A program made the translations under genes and the position numbers. Source: Bombus terrestris (lineage: Eukaryota; Arthropoda; Insecta; Hymenoptera; Apidae). Taken from it: 64,000 nt of DNA. The DNA lies in assembly GCF_910591885.1 (NCBI RefSeq), contig NC_063276.1, positions 3,906,001 to 3,970,000 on the forward strand, read 5' to 3'. The notes beneath the pieces were generated by a model, which did no database searches, was not told where the DNA came from, and was given only the letters and a program-made list of their open reading frames with translations. Positions 32,301 through 44,318 of this stretch are shown here, in pieces (position 1 is the first letter of the stretch; each line of letters starts with the position of its first letter).

Positions 32301-32482
32301 AAATACGTTTAATGAAGAAATAAGGGCACCGGTATAAAAATCTGATCATTGGATCAAATCCGGAAAATTGAAGATCGAGTTTGAGAATGTTGTCTGTACA
32401 ACTTAAACAACGTGCAACAACCTACGTGAAGTCTCGCCGAGGACGCTTTAATTATGCGAATATTTATGCAAATTCCGATTTG

Positions 32483-32600
32483 CAAGGGGGTTTCTCGCGG
32501 CACTATGGCGGGCCAGGGTGTTCCCTAAGGGCGTTTCTCTATTGGAGCTCACCTCTACGCCTGTTTTTACAGCCGGAGCTACGCCGAAGAAAGGAGCCCT
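32483..32600. repeat. GC-rich repeat, copy B of a dispersed pair
   Basis: Partner of 31207-31322. It opens a longer GC-rich block that runs to about 33030. Adjacent frames (32381-32626 and others) are open on both strands without recognisable domains. Confidence 0.85.
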
Positions 32601-33301
32601 CGTGCGCACAAAATGTTTCGCGCTGATGCACGACGCCCTGTGCACCCTCGACTCGAGTGAGGAGAAAAGCGTCGCCCATAATAGAAACGTCTCTTCCCCA
32701 CCCCTGGCCTCTCCAATCCGCGTAACGTTCGAGAATTTCCGAAACACACGCGAGCATTCCTATTGTGGAGTATAGAATGGCCGGAATTTTCCATGGGTTT
32801 CCTCCATCTTCGAGCGGTTTTCACGGCCAAACGCCGATGGATCGTGTTTCCTGAACCTCTGACCGCCTTCCGTTCTTCCCTTCTGCCCTTGTTTCTCTCT
32901 TTTCCGTTCGTGCAGTCCTCGCGAACAGACACGCGGAATTCGTTCCAAGAATTCCTGTTTCCCGGCATTCCGAGAACAGCCGTGCTCCACCGTAGATGCC
33001 TTCCACGAGGTGTTCTTACGACTTCGCGTTGGATTTCAAGAAAGGATGCTCTTCACCAGGGTGAAAAATGCCCATTTTATTACGTATGTAGTGTCGAAAT
33101 ATACGGAATTGTCGAAGGACCAAGTTATTCGGCGGGGAACTGGAAAATTGACATCGATTTCTCGTTGTCTTTTAGCTCTTTGGTTCTCTCGTTTGCGAAT
33201 ATTGCTTTGTATTTGAAGACTATAGACTTTGTATTTGATTTGTAGGTTCGTCGAAGGATCAAACGCTGGCAAATTAATAGACAAGTGCGAGGATCTTTGT
33301 A
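32601..33301. other. GC-rich then AT-rich unassigned sequence
   Basis: To about 33030: CTCGACTCGAGTGAGG, CCACCCCTGGCC and similar. Thereafter AT-rich. A 160-codon + frame (32763-33245) is open but unrecognised, with several minus-strand frames open across it. Confidence 0.45.
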
Positions 33302-33503
33302 TTAGATTGTCCGAGGACTGTCTTTCTTTCGCAAACGTGTTTTTTACAACAGTGAAGCTTCATACAATCGTGAAATGTCTGTGAAATATTGCTGTTTATC
33401 TCAACAGAACAAAACAGATCGTGCGCGATTCAACAAAATAATATAAAACATAAAACGTCTATTATTTCCTCATAAAGCGAAAGAAACTTTTCGGACAACC
33501 TAA
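33302..33503 (-). mobile_element. Mariner-derived MITE, copy 7 (complete, subfamily B)
   Basis: A 202-bp element flanked by TA (33300-33301 and 33504-33505), ends TTAGATTGTCCGAGGACTG and CTTTTCGGACAACCTAA. The interior (TCTTTCTTTCGCAAACGTGT, CTTCATACAATCGTGAAA, AGAACAAAACAGATCGTG) closely matches the 20.8-kb copy in the same orientation and supplies the right end which that copy lacks. Confidence 0.93.
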
Positions 33504-33505
33504 TA

Positions 33506-35139
33506 ATAGTCGGCAAGTGAGACGAACCTCTACGTAGCTTCTATTTGGTTAACGCGTTAGTGTGTTTGTCCGAAGGCAGTAGGTTCGTTGAAGAACCAAT
33601 TGGCAAGGTATGGGGATTTCTGAAATATTTAGCAAACGAAACAATTCTACACGTAGCTATTTTGTTAATTGCAATCGTAAAGATTTGAATTTGAGCAGTC
33701 TACAACCTGTACAACTTCGCTATAATACAAGTTCAGTGGAGTACAAGTTTATTTGAGTAATCGTTTCGGACGACGGTATTTTACAGTAGAATTACTGCTT
33801 TTCTTGTTTCGTTGTGCAACGTTTCGTTCAAAGGCAGCAAACATGGTAGCGAGCTTTTTTTACCAGAATATTGCATTTTACTGTAATTTTAAGCCAAACT
33901 CGAATGCAGAATATTCATAACTGCAGAGCTGTAGAAGGAACCTCGTCGTACTGCCTTTTCTCGTAGTTGGATAATCGAACTGTATCCACGTAGGATTATT
34001 TGGAAAATTCATCGCGAAATTTTTCAGAAGATCGTGGATACTGTACCTTTACTGATATTATGTGCTATCAACCCTTCAGTTGACAACGTTGATATCGTAA
34101 TTACTCGCATAAAATTGCTATACGATACGTCTAGAATAGACTCGCTTCCTGTACAGCGAATAGTAAGGCAAGGGATTAAGAATTCCACGAACTTCCTGAA
34201 CAACCCAATGAATTTATGAAATTTGAAGCGTATGAAATTGTCATTTTGCGGAACGAAGCTTCAACCATAGTTAGTGTTAGTTTTCTTGAAATATCATACG
34301 TTTAATTCAATGTAACTTGTACAGGATTCAATGCACTTTTCCAATGACTTACTGGCTTATTCGCCAAAATAATTTTGGTAGAAGATTGTGAATCCTGATA
34401 ATAATTATCAGTTACACTATCCATTCAAAAACTGACGATTAAGTATCGAAAAGTTTTTCACTTTTGCTAAATATAAAATTTACGTTGGACAGGCAATTTC
34501 ACGATGCTTTCTCCAAACTGAATCCCATGCAAGAAAATCACGCAAATGTATGTTCAGAATATTCGTTAAAGAAGTTTTCATATTTCCACTAGAGATCTTC
34601 TCAATGTTGTATAATTAACGATAGAACGACACTCACTGGATAATGTTCATCGATCGATGAAAAACTGCGACGAGATTCAGTTTGGCAAATGCGATATTTA
34701 TCAATTCGATTCAATTTCCTATGCAGCAACTAAATATTCAGATACAAATTACGTATCGACGCGAATAACCATAATCGTCCACTGTCATTGAAAAATGTTT
34801 CGAAGGACTTTCCAACCCCTTTCAAACCAACGGTATCCTATCTGCCAATGAGAATGTCCACTTACAGCGACGGTGACGATAAATGAATAATATTAGAGAA
34901 TGGCAATTCATAGTGACTCATCGTGCCATAGAAATACCGCAAATGATAGCACAAATAATACCACAAAACACCCCACAGTCTCTTTACGCACTAGCTTACA
35001 CCCCTGCTCTTGCTTTTCAAGGTGAACCTCGAGCTGATGCGAAAATAATTCGCCTCGCTGTATACCTCGGCCGACAGAACTGATGGAAGAAAAACTACCT
35101 CGAGCTGGTTCTAGATAATCGCGCAGGGCTGTTATCTAA
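33506..35139. other. Unassigned AT-rich sequence
   Basis: No coding, TE or array signal is recognised over 1.6 kb. Confidence 0.5.
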
Positions 35140-35560
35140 GATCGTAGATAGTCGGTGGCACCATTTTGTTCGCCAGGAGGCTAGAAACCCATCCCATTCG
35201 CCCCCACGCCACCCGGAGGCAACGCAGACGCATAGAAGTGGCCGAGAAGTAACTGGTGTCGCGAGCCAAACGTTTTGTGCAAGGCTGAACTACTCTGCAC
35301 TCGCGATTGGTGTCCAGTTCTGCTGCCTGCAACCCTTTCCACCCACGCGGCTCGCCTATGCGAGGCCGCGAAGCCAACCTTCCGCGCCTCTGAATTAATT
35401 AGAAGCTATCCCCACGATTATTCGCGCGAATCGAATCGTAGCAGCTGGCAGTTGGGTGCCTTTGGGTTAGGCCAGCGATTTTAACCGCTGCCTGGTGACA
35501 CACTGCTGTGCGGCGACGTTTTCAGGGGCGGGGTGAACTTTTGTGCGTTTGGGCGAACGT
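35140..35560. promoter_or_regulatory. GC-rich island
   Basis: GGTGGCACCATTTTGTTCGCC and CGCCACCCGGAGGC-type boxes; rich in CpG and GCC. Compact frames on both strands have no recognised domains. Possibly regulatory. Confidence 0.3.
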
Positions 35561-35599
35561 CTAGAGAACAGGGGTTTTTCTTTTTTTATGAAAATATCA

Positions 35600-35960
35600 A
35601 GATATTTGGAGCAGGATGAGTAAACGTTGGGGTGGACTTGAAGAACAGGGGATCGTTGGTACGCCGAAGTAAATATTTTGGGGCTGATAGGTTGAGGGAT
35701 ATCGACGCGCTACCATAAGTACTTTAGGGTGGAGAATATATTTAGTGTAGCGGGAAATTATTTTATTCAAATTTTGAAATGCATAATTCGAGAACTGGAG
35801 GAACGTTAACGTGGCAGGTTAAGGGATATTAACACGCTGGGATGAGAATTTCGGGATGAAGAACATTGATTTATTTCAATTTCAAGACGCGTAATTGGAG
35901 AACCGGAGATCTGAAGGTGCGTTAGCACATCGAAGTGGTTGTTCCAAGGATAGTAGGTCG
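35600..35960. repeat. Degenerate tandem repeat, unit about 127 bp
   Basis: GGTT.AGGGATAT..AC.CGCT recurs at 35689 and 35816, each followed by GG.TG..GAA.AT and TTATTTCAA/TTATTCAAATTT, then GCGTAATTGGAGAACcGGAG. About 2.5 copies. Confidence 0.6.
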
Positions 35961-36069
35961 AGCAATCTTAACGTACCATGAATATTTGAAAAAAAGTATA
36001 AAAAGTAATCAAGGTCGATAAATATACAGGAGTCTCAGCAGGGAAAAATGCGATCGTTTAACAAGTAGA

Positions 36070-36480
36070 ACCACGTGAAAGTTGCGGAATGGAAGCTCGA
36101 GCGGCGGGGCAACGAATTAGAGACCCAGTTTCCACGTGGATAAAGTCGAGCGTCCACGGCGAATCAGCGCGCTTTCGATCGTTCGGAAATGAATACGTAA
36201 AAGGCTGGCAGTCGTATAGATCGCAGGTGTTGGTCGAAGGAAGACGGCTTAGGCGGGGCGAGTCCGAAACTTTTCATCGATCCTATCTAGCAAGTTTCAG
36301 CCAGGTCTAAGCAAGCGGAACCGGAGTTCTGGACATCGTATCCCTCGACATCCCCCACCGTGAATTCCGCCACGCGAACTGGAACGCGTCTATAGATAGA
36401 CTTGTCCACGAGTTTCCTTCTGTTTTCCCCGATTCGTCGAGTAAGTCGAGCCTGTGGCCACCGCCGGGGTGAAACACTTT
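36070..36480. promoter_or_regulatory. CpG-rich island
   Basis: GAGCGGCGGGG, CGTGGATAAAGTCGAGCG and CCACCGCCGGGG. No recognised coding. Confidence 0.25.
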
Positions 36481-36769
36481 CCTCTTCTGGAATTTCGTGC
36501 TTTCACATTTCGTAAGGAAATAGGATTTTTATGCATTTCATATCAAAATATACGTATGCTAACTTGACTTAAATCGTAAGAAAGATTCAGCTGGATTCTA
36601 AAATTTTCGAACGTTCGAACTACTCGGATCGCCGATTTTCTCGTGACAGGAGATAACTGCGCGATAAAGAAATCTAAACTAGGCTAATATTTATTAAACT
36701 TGCAAGATTCGAAATAAACTGGAGACGAAAAAATATAAATATATATGTCAATTTCTGGGAACTAAAATT

Positions 36770-37345
36770 CGAAGATTTTTATTATTCCAAAGATTATTAT
36801 CAATAGCAGCTCTGCAATTAGAAAAGTCTAGAGTAAGTTAAGATTCAGGACTACGAGTCGTGGGATTCTAAATGGAAGAATATTAATATTAATTTTGCGA
36901 AATTGAAATTCGAAATTATCGTTTGCCTTTATCGAAACAACCCTTATTATTATTAATATATATGTATTATTATTATTGTTAATAGCAGCCGTGCAATTAA
37001 AAAAGTCTAAAGTAAATTAAAATTCAAAACTAAAAGTCGTGTAATTCTAAATGGGAGAAACTTATTTTAATTTTAGTATTACGAAATTGAAATTCGAAAA
37101 ACACGCGATTCTTCGAAATTATCGTTTGCCTTTATCGAGACAACCCTTATCATTATTAATATATATATTATTATTATTATTAACAGCAGTCGTGCAATTA
37201 AAAAAGTCTAAAGTAAACTAAAATTTAGGAGTAAAAGTCGTGGAATTCTAAATTGAAGAATAATAATTAATTTTAGTTTTACGAAACCGAAATTCGAAAA
37301 ACACGCGATTCTTCGAAATTATCGTTTGCCTTTATCGAGACAGCC
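36770..37345. repeat. Tandem array, unit about 200 bp, about 2.8 copies
   Basis: Each unit has ATTATTATTAAT(ATAT)n, AGCAG..GTGCAATTA, AAAAAGTCTAAAGTAAA, AAAAGTCGTG.AATTCTAAAT, AATTGAAATTCGAAA and GAAATTATCGTTTGCCTTTA. The last block starts at 36912, 37115 and 37315 (steps 203 and 200). The ACACGCGATTCTTC insert is in units 2 and 3 only. Confidence 0.92.
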
Positions 37346-38078
37346 CTTCGATAAAGAGACGTATAATAAATTCTAACACAATACCACGATGCCAAATTGC
37401 CATTTACCTTCGTCAGAACGACCCTTCCTAGTCGATTCGAGAAACAATTTTCACCGGTATCCCGTAAAGTCAATTTCCTCCGGCGAATCGTCTATAAGGC
37501 GAACCTTCGCCGATATTAATTATATCGTTTCTGTGGATGGAAACGGAAGTGCTGGGATCACAGGAGAGGCGAACGACAAGGAGTGGAACGACAGGCAGCA
37601 GCACAATTTCATCGGTACCAAGGGGGTGGAAAAGGTCTTGCAAAGCGGAATGAAATTTTCACGAGGAACAAGACGCGTCATTATGGCGTGACATGCCACG
37701 ACAAAAGGGGACTTGTACGTGCGATATTGAATTATCGATGGCCGCCGTGTGCTTGGATATTCATGTGCTGGCTGCATCGACAACCTTACTTCCGATGAGT
37801 GATATTTTTCGCCCTGCACGAGGCAGGGCAGATTTTCTCCACAATTTTTTCCTCCATCACGCGCCTTTAACCCTCCGAAATGTTCATTTTCGTTGGATAA
37901 TTAGACACCACAGTCGCATAGTCGCAATTAGACGATCGTTCGCGTACGTTAACTCTTAATTGGTATTACGAGTGGAAAATTTACTCGAGGGAAATTTTAA
38001 TTAATACTTGCAGGCGAAGGCGGTCGTGGATTATTTGCTAGATCGTGTTTAATCGCTGTTGCTCGATTAAACGGTGAT

Positions 38079-38119
38079 TTTATTTTATTTTATTATTATT
38101 ATTATTATTATTTTTTTTT
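38079..38119. repeat. (TTTTA)n/(ATT)n microsatellite
   Basis: TTTTA units pass into ATT triplets and a T run. Confidence 0.95.
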
Positions 38120-38842
38120 AGTAAATTTAATTATTACGTAGGGGTGAGAAGTGTTCTTGGTGGACTGTTCGTTTCATAAAGTGAAATATTTAATGGCTGC
38201 GGTAGCAATCCCTCCGCTGGATGAGTGTTGAAAATTATACTTCACAATTTAACTTTACTCGTGCGATGTTTCGTTTCGTTGATTAAATTTGTCTATTAAT
38301 AAATTAGCGTAGTTTCGAAGAAAATTTCATACAACAATGACAAATGTACGATTATAATTAAGCGATAGTAAAAATTCATCCGAGAAGAAATGAAATTAGG
38401 TTGAAAGAAGAGGTATGACGTGAATAATTTGTTAGATCACTCTACGGTGTGTACTGGAAGTTAATATCGAAACTTGTGACTGTATCCTATTACGAATTTA
38501 TCGCATGATTATATGGTGCTACAGTACAGTGCCATAGAAAAACTGCAATTTTAACTTGCAGTTTCATTTAGTTGTATTTGTCGTAAAATTCTGTCACAAC
38601 AAAGAAGCGTATACCGGAGATTCCAAGCGTAACAGGAAAGTATCTACAAAACAAACAATACGTGCTCGTGCAACTTACGCATTCTTACAACAATAATTAC
38701 CTTGAAGAACAACCTGTAAAGTGGGTTACGGATAAAAAGAATAACTTGCGTCGAAGCTCGCTCCTTACACTATGTTTGTTACGTTACTCAGCTTGTTTTA
38801 TAACTAGATTCCCGTGTGCAGTTGACGTAAAATAGTAATATC

Positions 38843-38868
38843 AAAAAAAAAAAAAAAAAAAAAAAAAA
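38843..38868. repeat. Poly(A) run, 26 bases
   Basis: An uninterrupted run of 26 A residues. It might be the tail of an old retroposed sequence, but the 5' side has no recognised source. Confidence 0.95.
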
Positions 38869-38960
38869 GGGAAGATGGAAAGTTTCTAACATTTCTACTA
38901 TATAGTCTTTCCAACTTCCCACGCAGCTAAATCAATTAAAAGTTATGTAAGTACGATTCT

Positions 38961-39500
38961 ATGTTTTCTTTTCTTAATTCAAAGCGACATCGTAAGAATA
39001 AAATAAAAGATATTACGATGAAAATTTTCGTAAGAAACGTCCGCACCTTCTTTGCGGATTCGCCTAAAGAAAAATCACCAAAATTTCCAAACTTTCTTTA
39101 CAAACTAACCCAAATATCGCGTTACGGAAACATCAGAATCTCCCTCGAGATGAAGTGGAATCGTAACGAACAGAATCAAAAATATTACGATAAAAATCTT
39201 CGTGAGAATAAAGATCAAACCAAAAGAAGAAGAAAAGAAACTGAAGAAAATTCGCAGACTTTCTTCGCGTAACCTAAACATCACGTTATAAACATACCAT
39301 CAAGAGAAACGAAAATCGTAAGGATAAAACGAAATCAAAAAAAATGACCAAAATGCCCAGAATTGTCTCCGTAGCGTGGCGCAAAAATCGAAACACCGAG
39401 ATCTTCACCGAGAAAAAAGCAAATGGTGAGAACAAAATGGAATCGTAAAAGCTACCAAAAATTCACAAACTTTCTCCACGGACTGATCTAAAAATCACCC
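38961..39500. repeat. Highly degenerate repeated segment, 100-170 bp spacing
   Basis: Recurrent order: AATCGTAAg.AtAAAAT, ATATTACGATAAAAAT.TTCGT, and AAATTC.CAAACTTTCTtC.CG followed by ATATCGC/ATCACG and CATC.AgA. The AAACTTTCT anchors lie near 39085, 39255, 39355 and 39468. Overlapping frames are Lys/Asn-rich and not conserved. Confidence 0.55.
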
Positions 39501-39559
39501 TTATAAAAACACTATAATCTTCATCGAGACAAAGGAAAATGCTCGAAAGAAATCCTCTG

Positions 39560-39560
<1 letters not shown>

Positions 39561-39590
<30 letters not shown>
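39561..39590. repeat. (CT)n microsatellite
   Basis: Fifteen CT units. Confidence 0.95.
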
Positions 39591-39595
<5 letters not shown>

Positions 39596-39804
39596 CCTCT
39601 CTCCTTCTTCACCTCGACCAACGTAATCACGAGGATCACGAGGCGAAGCTGGATGGTTTAAAAAGGCTCCGAAAATTCGGATCGTTGTCCGAGGGGTTCC
39701 GAGGTTCTGTCGGCGTAATCCGATCCAAGACATCTATGTCGATAGGGCAATAATTAGGCTGCTTAAAGAGCTAGAAAGGGTGGAAGTAGGCGATCTTAGC
39801 GTAG

Positions 39805-39852
39805 CAAGAGAAAGAGAAGAAGAAGAAGAAGAGGAGGAGGAGGAGGAAGAAG
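39805..39852. repeat. (GAA)n(GAG)n microsatellite
   Basis: GAA triplets pass into GAG/AGG triplets. They cause a long Ser run on the minus strand. Confidence 0.95.
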
Positions 39853-41079
39853 GGGACGAAATGTGAGAGAAATGGACGTGAGAGAAGGACAAAGGAGGCA
39901 GGGGGAGTGAGCAGAAGAGAAGGGAGAACGTACAGCAACGTCGGCTCTTTCTGTCGCCTCGAAGAAGGGTCCAGAGGCGGACTGGTCGGTAGTCGTGTCG
40001 GTTCCCGTGGCCTTTCATCCCTTTCGACGTGCGCGCCGCCGTGAATAGGCGAAACTAGAGGTACCGAGAGGGCACCGGTCCTCCGCGGCTTCCACACACG
40101 TTTCCCAGTGAAAGGGTAGAAAGAGAGGGAGTCGACTTGTCCCGCCAGCCTGTCACGTCCCTTGTGAACCGTGTCCGCGCTCGCGCTAGCGATGGCCTCG
40201 AGCATGTAATCGCTTCTTCCTGCGCTACGTACGTAGGTCCCTGATCGAGGATTAGCTCGGCATTTCGGTTTCTATGAGTTTCGGTAATACAGAAGGGATC
40301 AGGTAAATTTGACAGATTTCTATTTAACGTGAACACGTTTCATTTCGACGTTTTTTCTGGCACTCGATATAGGTGCTTAATATTAATGTAGGATACTTTC
40401 GTCCTAATTGTCTAAATATTTAAGGATCCACAGAAACCCGAAGAACGAACCCTCGGAATCCATTCCGATCGTTTATCTTTATATCCAACCCTTCCTTCCT
40501 CAATATCCGCTACATTACCACCGATAACGACTGTCGTCCTTTTACCGGCCTCCATCACCTTCGCTGCGGAGGAAAATTCCCGAACAAAAGTTTGGAAAAC
40601 ACACAAACACCGTATGAACGCTGCTCTTCAGCCAGAACAAGGTTCACGGTAAAGCCCATAATCATAAACTTAATAACAGCATAATCCTATACAGCGGCTA
40701 CAAACAGTATTGAAATATAAATACCTAGCTATTTATTTTCCACCCAGGCGTATTTTTACCAGGTTCTTCCATTCCATCCATTCCATTTACTACATACAGT
40801 ACGTACAATATAATACGTACAGTACGTGCAGTCTATAGCACAGTACAAATGCTACGTACCAAATTCGTGCAGTCGTAGAAAAGATACGAAGCTCGATATA
40901 CTTGCGCCCGAATGATCAACAGCTCGTAAATGCTGCGACGAATACGATACCGCACCGATACTGTTCTCAGTCGCTGTACCGGGCCATAAGACCGTCTCGA
41001 ATCTGACTTTTGTCCAAACCAAAGTTTTAGCCATGAGGTGCGTGAAATTTCTGGAAAGCACGCGTGTCACGTAGAACGA
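39853..41079. other. Unassigned, with a GC-richer block at about 39960-40210
   Basis: A 144-codon minus frame starts in the block (MLEAIASASADTVHKGRD...) but then runs through the (GAA)n tract, so it is most likely chance. About 40795-40850 has TACGTACAGTACGTGCAG-type self-complementary near-repeats. Confidence 0.4.
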
Positions 41080-41590
41080 GAGCGAGAGGATTCAATGCCC
41101 ATCGCTAAATAGGGGTACAACAAGGAGGGGGGCAGAGGGCGAGTCCGGGTTCTCGGAGGGGAGGGTTGGCGAGCCGGTATAATGGCGGCTTCGGCACAGG
41201 CCCCCAAAAGAAACCCATAGATATCGCATTGCGCGGCCAGGACTGACGGGACAAAACAGCCCGACAATAGGGGGGGTTTTCGGTGCTCCGCCGCGAGATT
41301 CGTGGCCAGCTGTGGAGGGGCGCACGAAGAACCGAAACGGGCCCACGTTGGAAAGAAGAGGATGCAGCTAGGCGCGTTTTCACGTCACCGGTCGAGGGAC
41401 CAGGGGAACCGAGACGCGGCAGCCTGCCCATCGGGCCCTCCTCGCGTGCCGATCCATTAATTAACCATCGTCGTTTCTTACCCTCCGCGGTGAGGTCTGA
41501 CTCGCTCGTAGCCCTCTCTGCAACTTCTTTAACCGTTGGAAAATTCGAGCCCCCCCATCGGGTATGTCGGTTCACGCGCCATTGAATCAT
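41080..41590. promoter_or_regulatory. GC-rich island
   Basis: G- and C-run-rich (GGGGGGC, GGGGGGG, CCCCCC) with ATAATGGCGGC and CACGTTGG. Stop-poor on both strands, hence frames of 100 and 168 codons with no recognised domains. Possibly promoter or enhancer. Confidence 0.3.
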
Positions 41591-43239
41591 CCGCGTCGTT
41601 GACGTTGGCATTCGGTATTTAGAATTTCGGATTTTTCGAGGTTTCTGGCCTTCTCGTGATCCTACTTGGATAAGACTCGAAGATTAATAGAGTGTGGTTC
41701 GACTGTGTCGTTCTGGGGTTAGGCTAACTCCGAAATGAAAATTATATTCCAATGATAATATGGTCGAAATATCGAGGAATATTTGGTTTCGGAATTTAAC
41801 GTCGTTGAATCTTACCGTTTCGGAGTTGCCTCGTGAACCAACTTTTTTAAGGAAGATACGTACGGATATGTAAACGCGAAGCCGAGACCAGAGCAACTGA
41901 AATGCATTTCAAACATTTACCGTGAAGTTGCTAATGTTGAAGGTACTAGCTGCGAACTTGACGTATAAGTTTTAACTGCATGTGCGTGAGTTTACGTTCC
42001 CTTGAATTATGGGTATCCTTAGGCGAGGATGATGTTGGGTTTCACGAGGTTTCGCAATTTTACAATCTTCCTTCGATTAGATTTTAACTTGATCCAGTCG
42101 AACCTTTAATTATTATCGATGCACGCAACTTCCGATTTCGTTCAATTAAACGCTACTGCGCTCTTTGTATCTTCGTTGTGTATCTTAATTTTTATCGATG
42201 TAGCCTTATGCGCGTGGTAAACTGTCCGAAAACGTTGAAGCAAACACGCGTTCGAATGAAGATTTCTTTGATCCGTTTCAGAAATAACCTGCAGCAGACT
42301 ATTATGAAATTCTGTCTGTTCAGAGATATTTCCAAGTCTGTCGTACGATTATTTGCATTAAAAAGTCAGTTTTATGGACTAAACAGTTGGAAGGCACATG
42401 TCACCGCAGAAACTTGTTTCGATATGCGACAAACCATACTCTGTTAACGTGAGACGTTAGCGCTCTTATAGAGACATAGACCGTGGAAGGAAAATAAAAT
42501 CGCGTCGTATGTCCGCGACTTTTATCTGCAAGAAAACTATAGTTTTAGCCAGGGAAAACTTGTCCCTTGGTCGCTCGAGCGTCGCCGCTTCTACGTGCAG
42601 GGTGAAAACGAAACAAGAAACAAAGGGAAAATAAATGGAGAGACAAGGGACAACGAAAGGGGCAGAAAATTATAATTTTATATCCGTAGATAAAGATAGA
42701 AACGGAGAGGCGAGAATTAATAATTCAATGAAATAACGACGTCGTTCGCGTGTTTCGCGGAGAGAAACGTTGCACGATCGTCGCTTCGATCATCGGCGTC
42801 GCTATTATTACCGATGCTTCTTCGAGTAATTAGGCGTTTTGTATCTCTCATTGGCCATCTACGCTTCACGATTTATCACTCTGCTTACAGAGTAATTTCG
42901 TGCATCGCGCTTCAGTACGAAGCTCTCCTTTGCTTTATCGTCCACGCAATATCCAGCATTATCGACGTTCATTGGCGTTTTTATAAGCGTTGAACGTTAA
43001 ACAGAAGCAATAAACGTGTGCCTGAGTCAAATACCTTTGTATCGAGTAGTCGTTTGGATTAATCAAATATCAGATTTTTAGCACAGTTTATTATATTTCT
43101 CTTTTATATGGTAGTTATGATTAACATAATCACGGTTGAAGGGTAACAGACTTGAACTGGAATCAGCAACATTCCACGAGCTTATAGATGAGAAAACAAA
43201 CTCCTTCAAATTGTCGTTTCTCTTAGAACGTCTCGTTCG
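41591..43239. other. Unassigned sequence
   Basis: Includes a perfect 14-bp palindrome, AAAACTATAGTTTT (42533-42546), followed within 10 bp by an imperfect CCAGGGA...TCCCTTGG inverted repeat. Otherwise AT-rich with some CpG near 42480-42780. Confidence 0.5.
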
Positions 43240-43720
43240 TTCGTTTCTTCTCTTGAACTTTTTTATACAGAAGTCATCAAATCTTAAGATCTGTTTGACG
43301 TAATCTCGCTCGAAGGATAAAGAAACGCGAACTCGGATCGATTACATTTTTCACAAGTTCAAAGAGGAAAGAAAAATGAAGAAAGAAGCTTCTTGAATTT
43401 TTCCTTTCACGCAAAAGCCATCGAATGGTAATTAACGTAGATATTTGTGGATCGAAGAGTAGCGAACTTGAATTCGAATTAATAAAGTTTGAAGATGAAA
43501 GGAAAATGTAAAGAATAAATCCGAAAATCTTTTTGGATTCCTTAAAATGTCTTGAATTTTTCCTCTTTGTACGTAAGACGTGTTTTGCACGTAGTTAGCA
43601 TAAGTTCGATCGTAGATGGACCAAGACAGTGGCGATAGATTTGAAGCTTTTTCTTCGTAAATTTTAGGGAAAAAACCGAAGTTGAGACGAACATCGAGTA
43701 GCGTAGTCTTTAGGTTAATG
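43240..43720. repeat. Degenerate tandem repeat, unit 140-159 bp, about 3 copies
   Basis: The CTTGAA(C/T)TTTTt anchor lies at 43252, 43392 and 43551. Each is followed by GCA.AAGcCATc-like or ACGTAAGACG sequence, AGTAGCGAACTtG, and a GAAAGGAAAATGTAAAG/GAGGAAAGAAAAATGAAG block. Confidence 0.65.
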
Positions 43721-44191
43721 CTCACGATCAATTTCACTTGCCAGCCCACGGTGTTCCCTCTCCCGAAGAACGTTGCTGCTTAATCGATACGTCGCTTTTA
43801 GACTCTCTGACAGCCTAAGCGCGCCACTATTTCAAGTCGAACTACGAATAGACAACGCTTCACCTTGTTTCCAGCTGAAATACTTTCGAAATCGCTGGAT
43901 CTCCTTCTGATAATTTCGAAACAATAATCGCGTAACTCGGAGAGTCTAAAGAATGTAAATTTCGATGGATCAGCAGAGCCTGTTACATATTTTTATCAAA
44001 CTGTAGTACGTGTCTCGTGTAACATCTGTGTTAGATCGCTGAGAAATTACTCTCAGATTTCTGAGAAATAAGACTCTGAGAATCTAAATGTAGATTTACA
44101 TGAGAAATGAAATTCAAGTTGCCGCAAGATGAGTCTCACATTGCTGGAAAAACAAATGTAGATTTCTAGAAAATTGAACATCGATTGACGG
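43721..44191. other. Unassigned sequence
   Basis: Short near-repeats AAATGTAGATTT.CA.GA (44088 and 44154) only. Confidence 0.45.
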
Positions 44192-44318
44192 AACTAGTAT
44201 ATTCGTAGAAAATCTATTTATACATAAATATATATTCGTATATATATTTATACATAAATATATAATGTATATTCGTATGTAACTAGTATATTCGTAGAAA
44301 ATCTATTTATACATAAAT
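44192..44318. repeat. Direct repeat, 38 bp, offset 89 bp
   Basis: AACTAGTATATTCGTAGAAA plus the following 18 bp occurs at 44192 and again at 44281. ATA/TATATT simple sequence lies between. Confidence 0.9.

Larger units (their letters stand above)
37346..38960. other. Unassigned sequence
   Basis: About 37500-37700 is somewhat GC-richer. An (ATT)n tract lies at 38079-38119 and a pure A26 run at 38843-38868. The A run is not preceded by recognisable retroelement sequence. No genes are recognised. Confidence 0.5.

Noticed and set aside
38843..38868. Poly(A) tail of a processed pseudogene or SINE
   Set aside because: The 5' flank has no recognisable transcript, tRNA-like boxes or AATAAA, and no flanking duplication was found.
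39771..40205. 144-codon minus frame starting MLEAIASASADTVHK
   Set aside because: The second half is poly-Ser/Phe from the (GAA)n(GAG)n tract; no relatives recognised.
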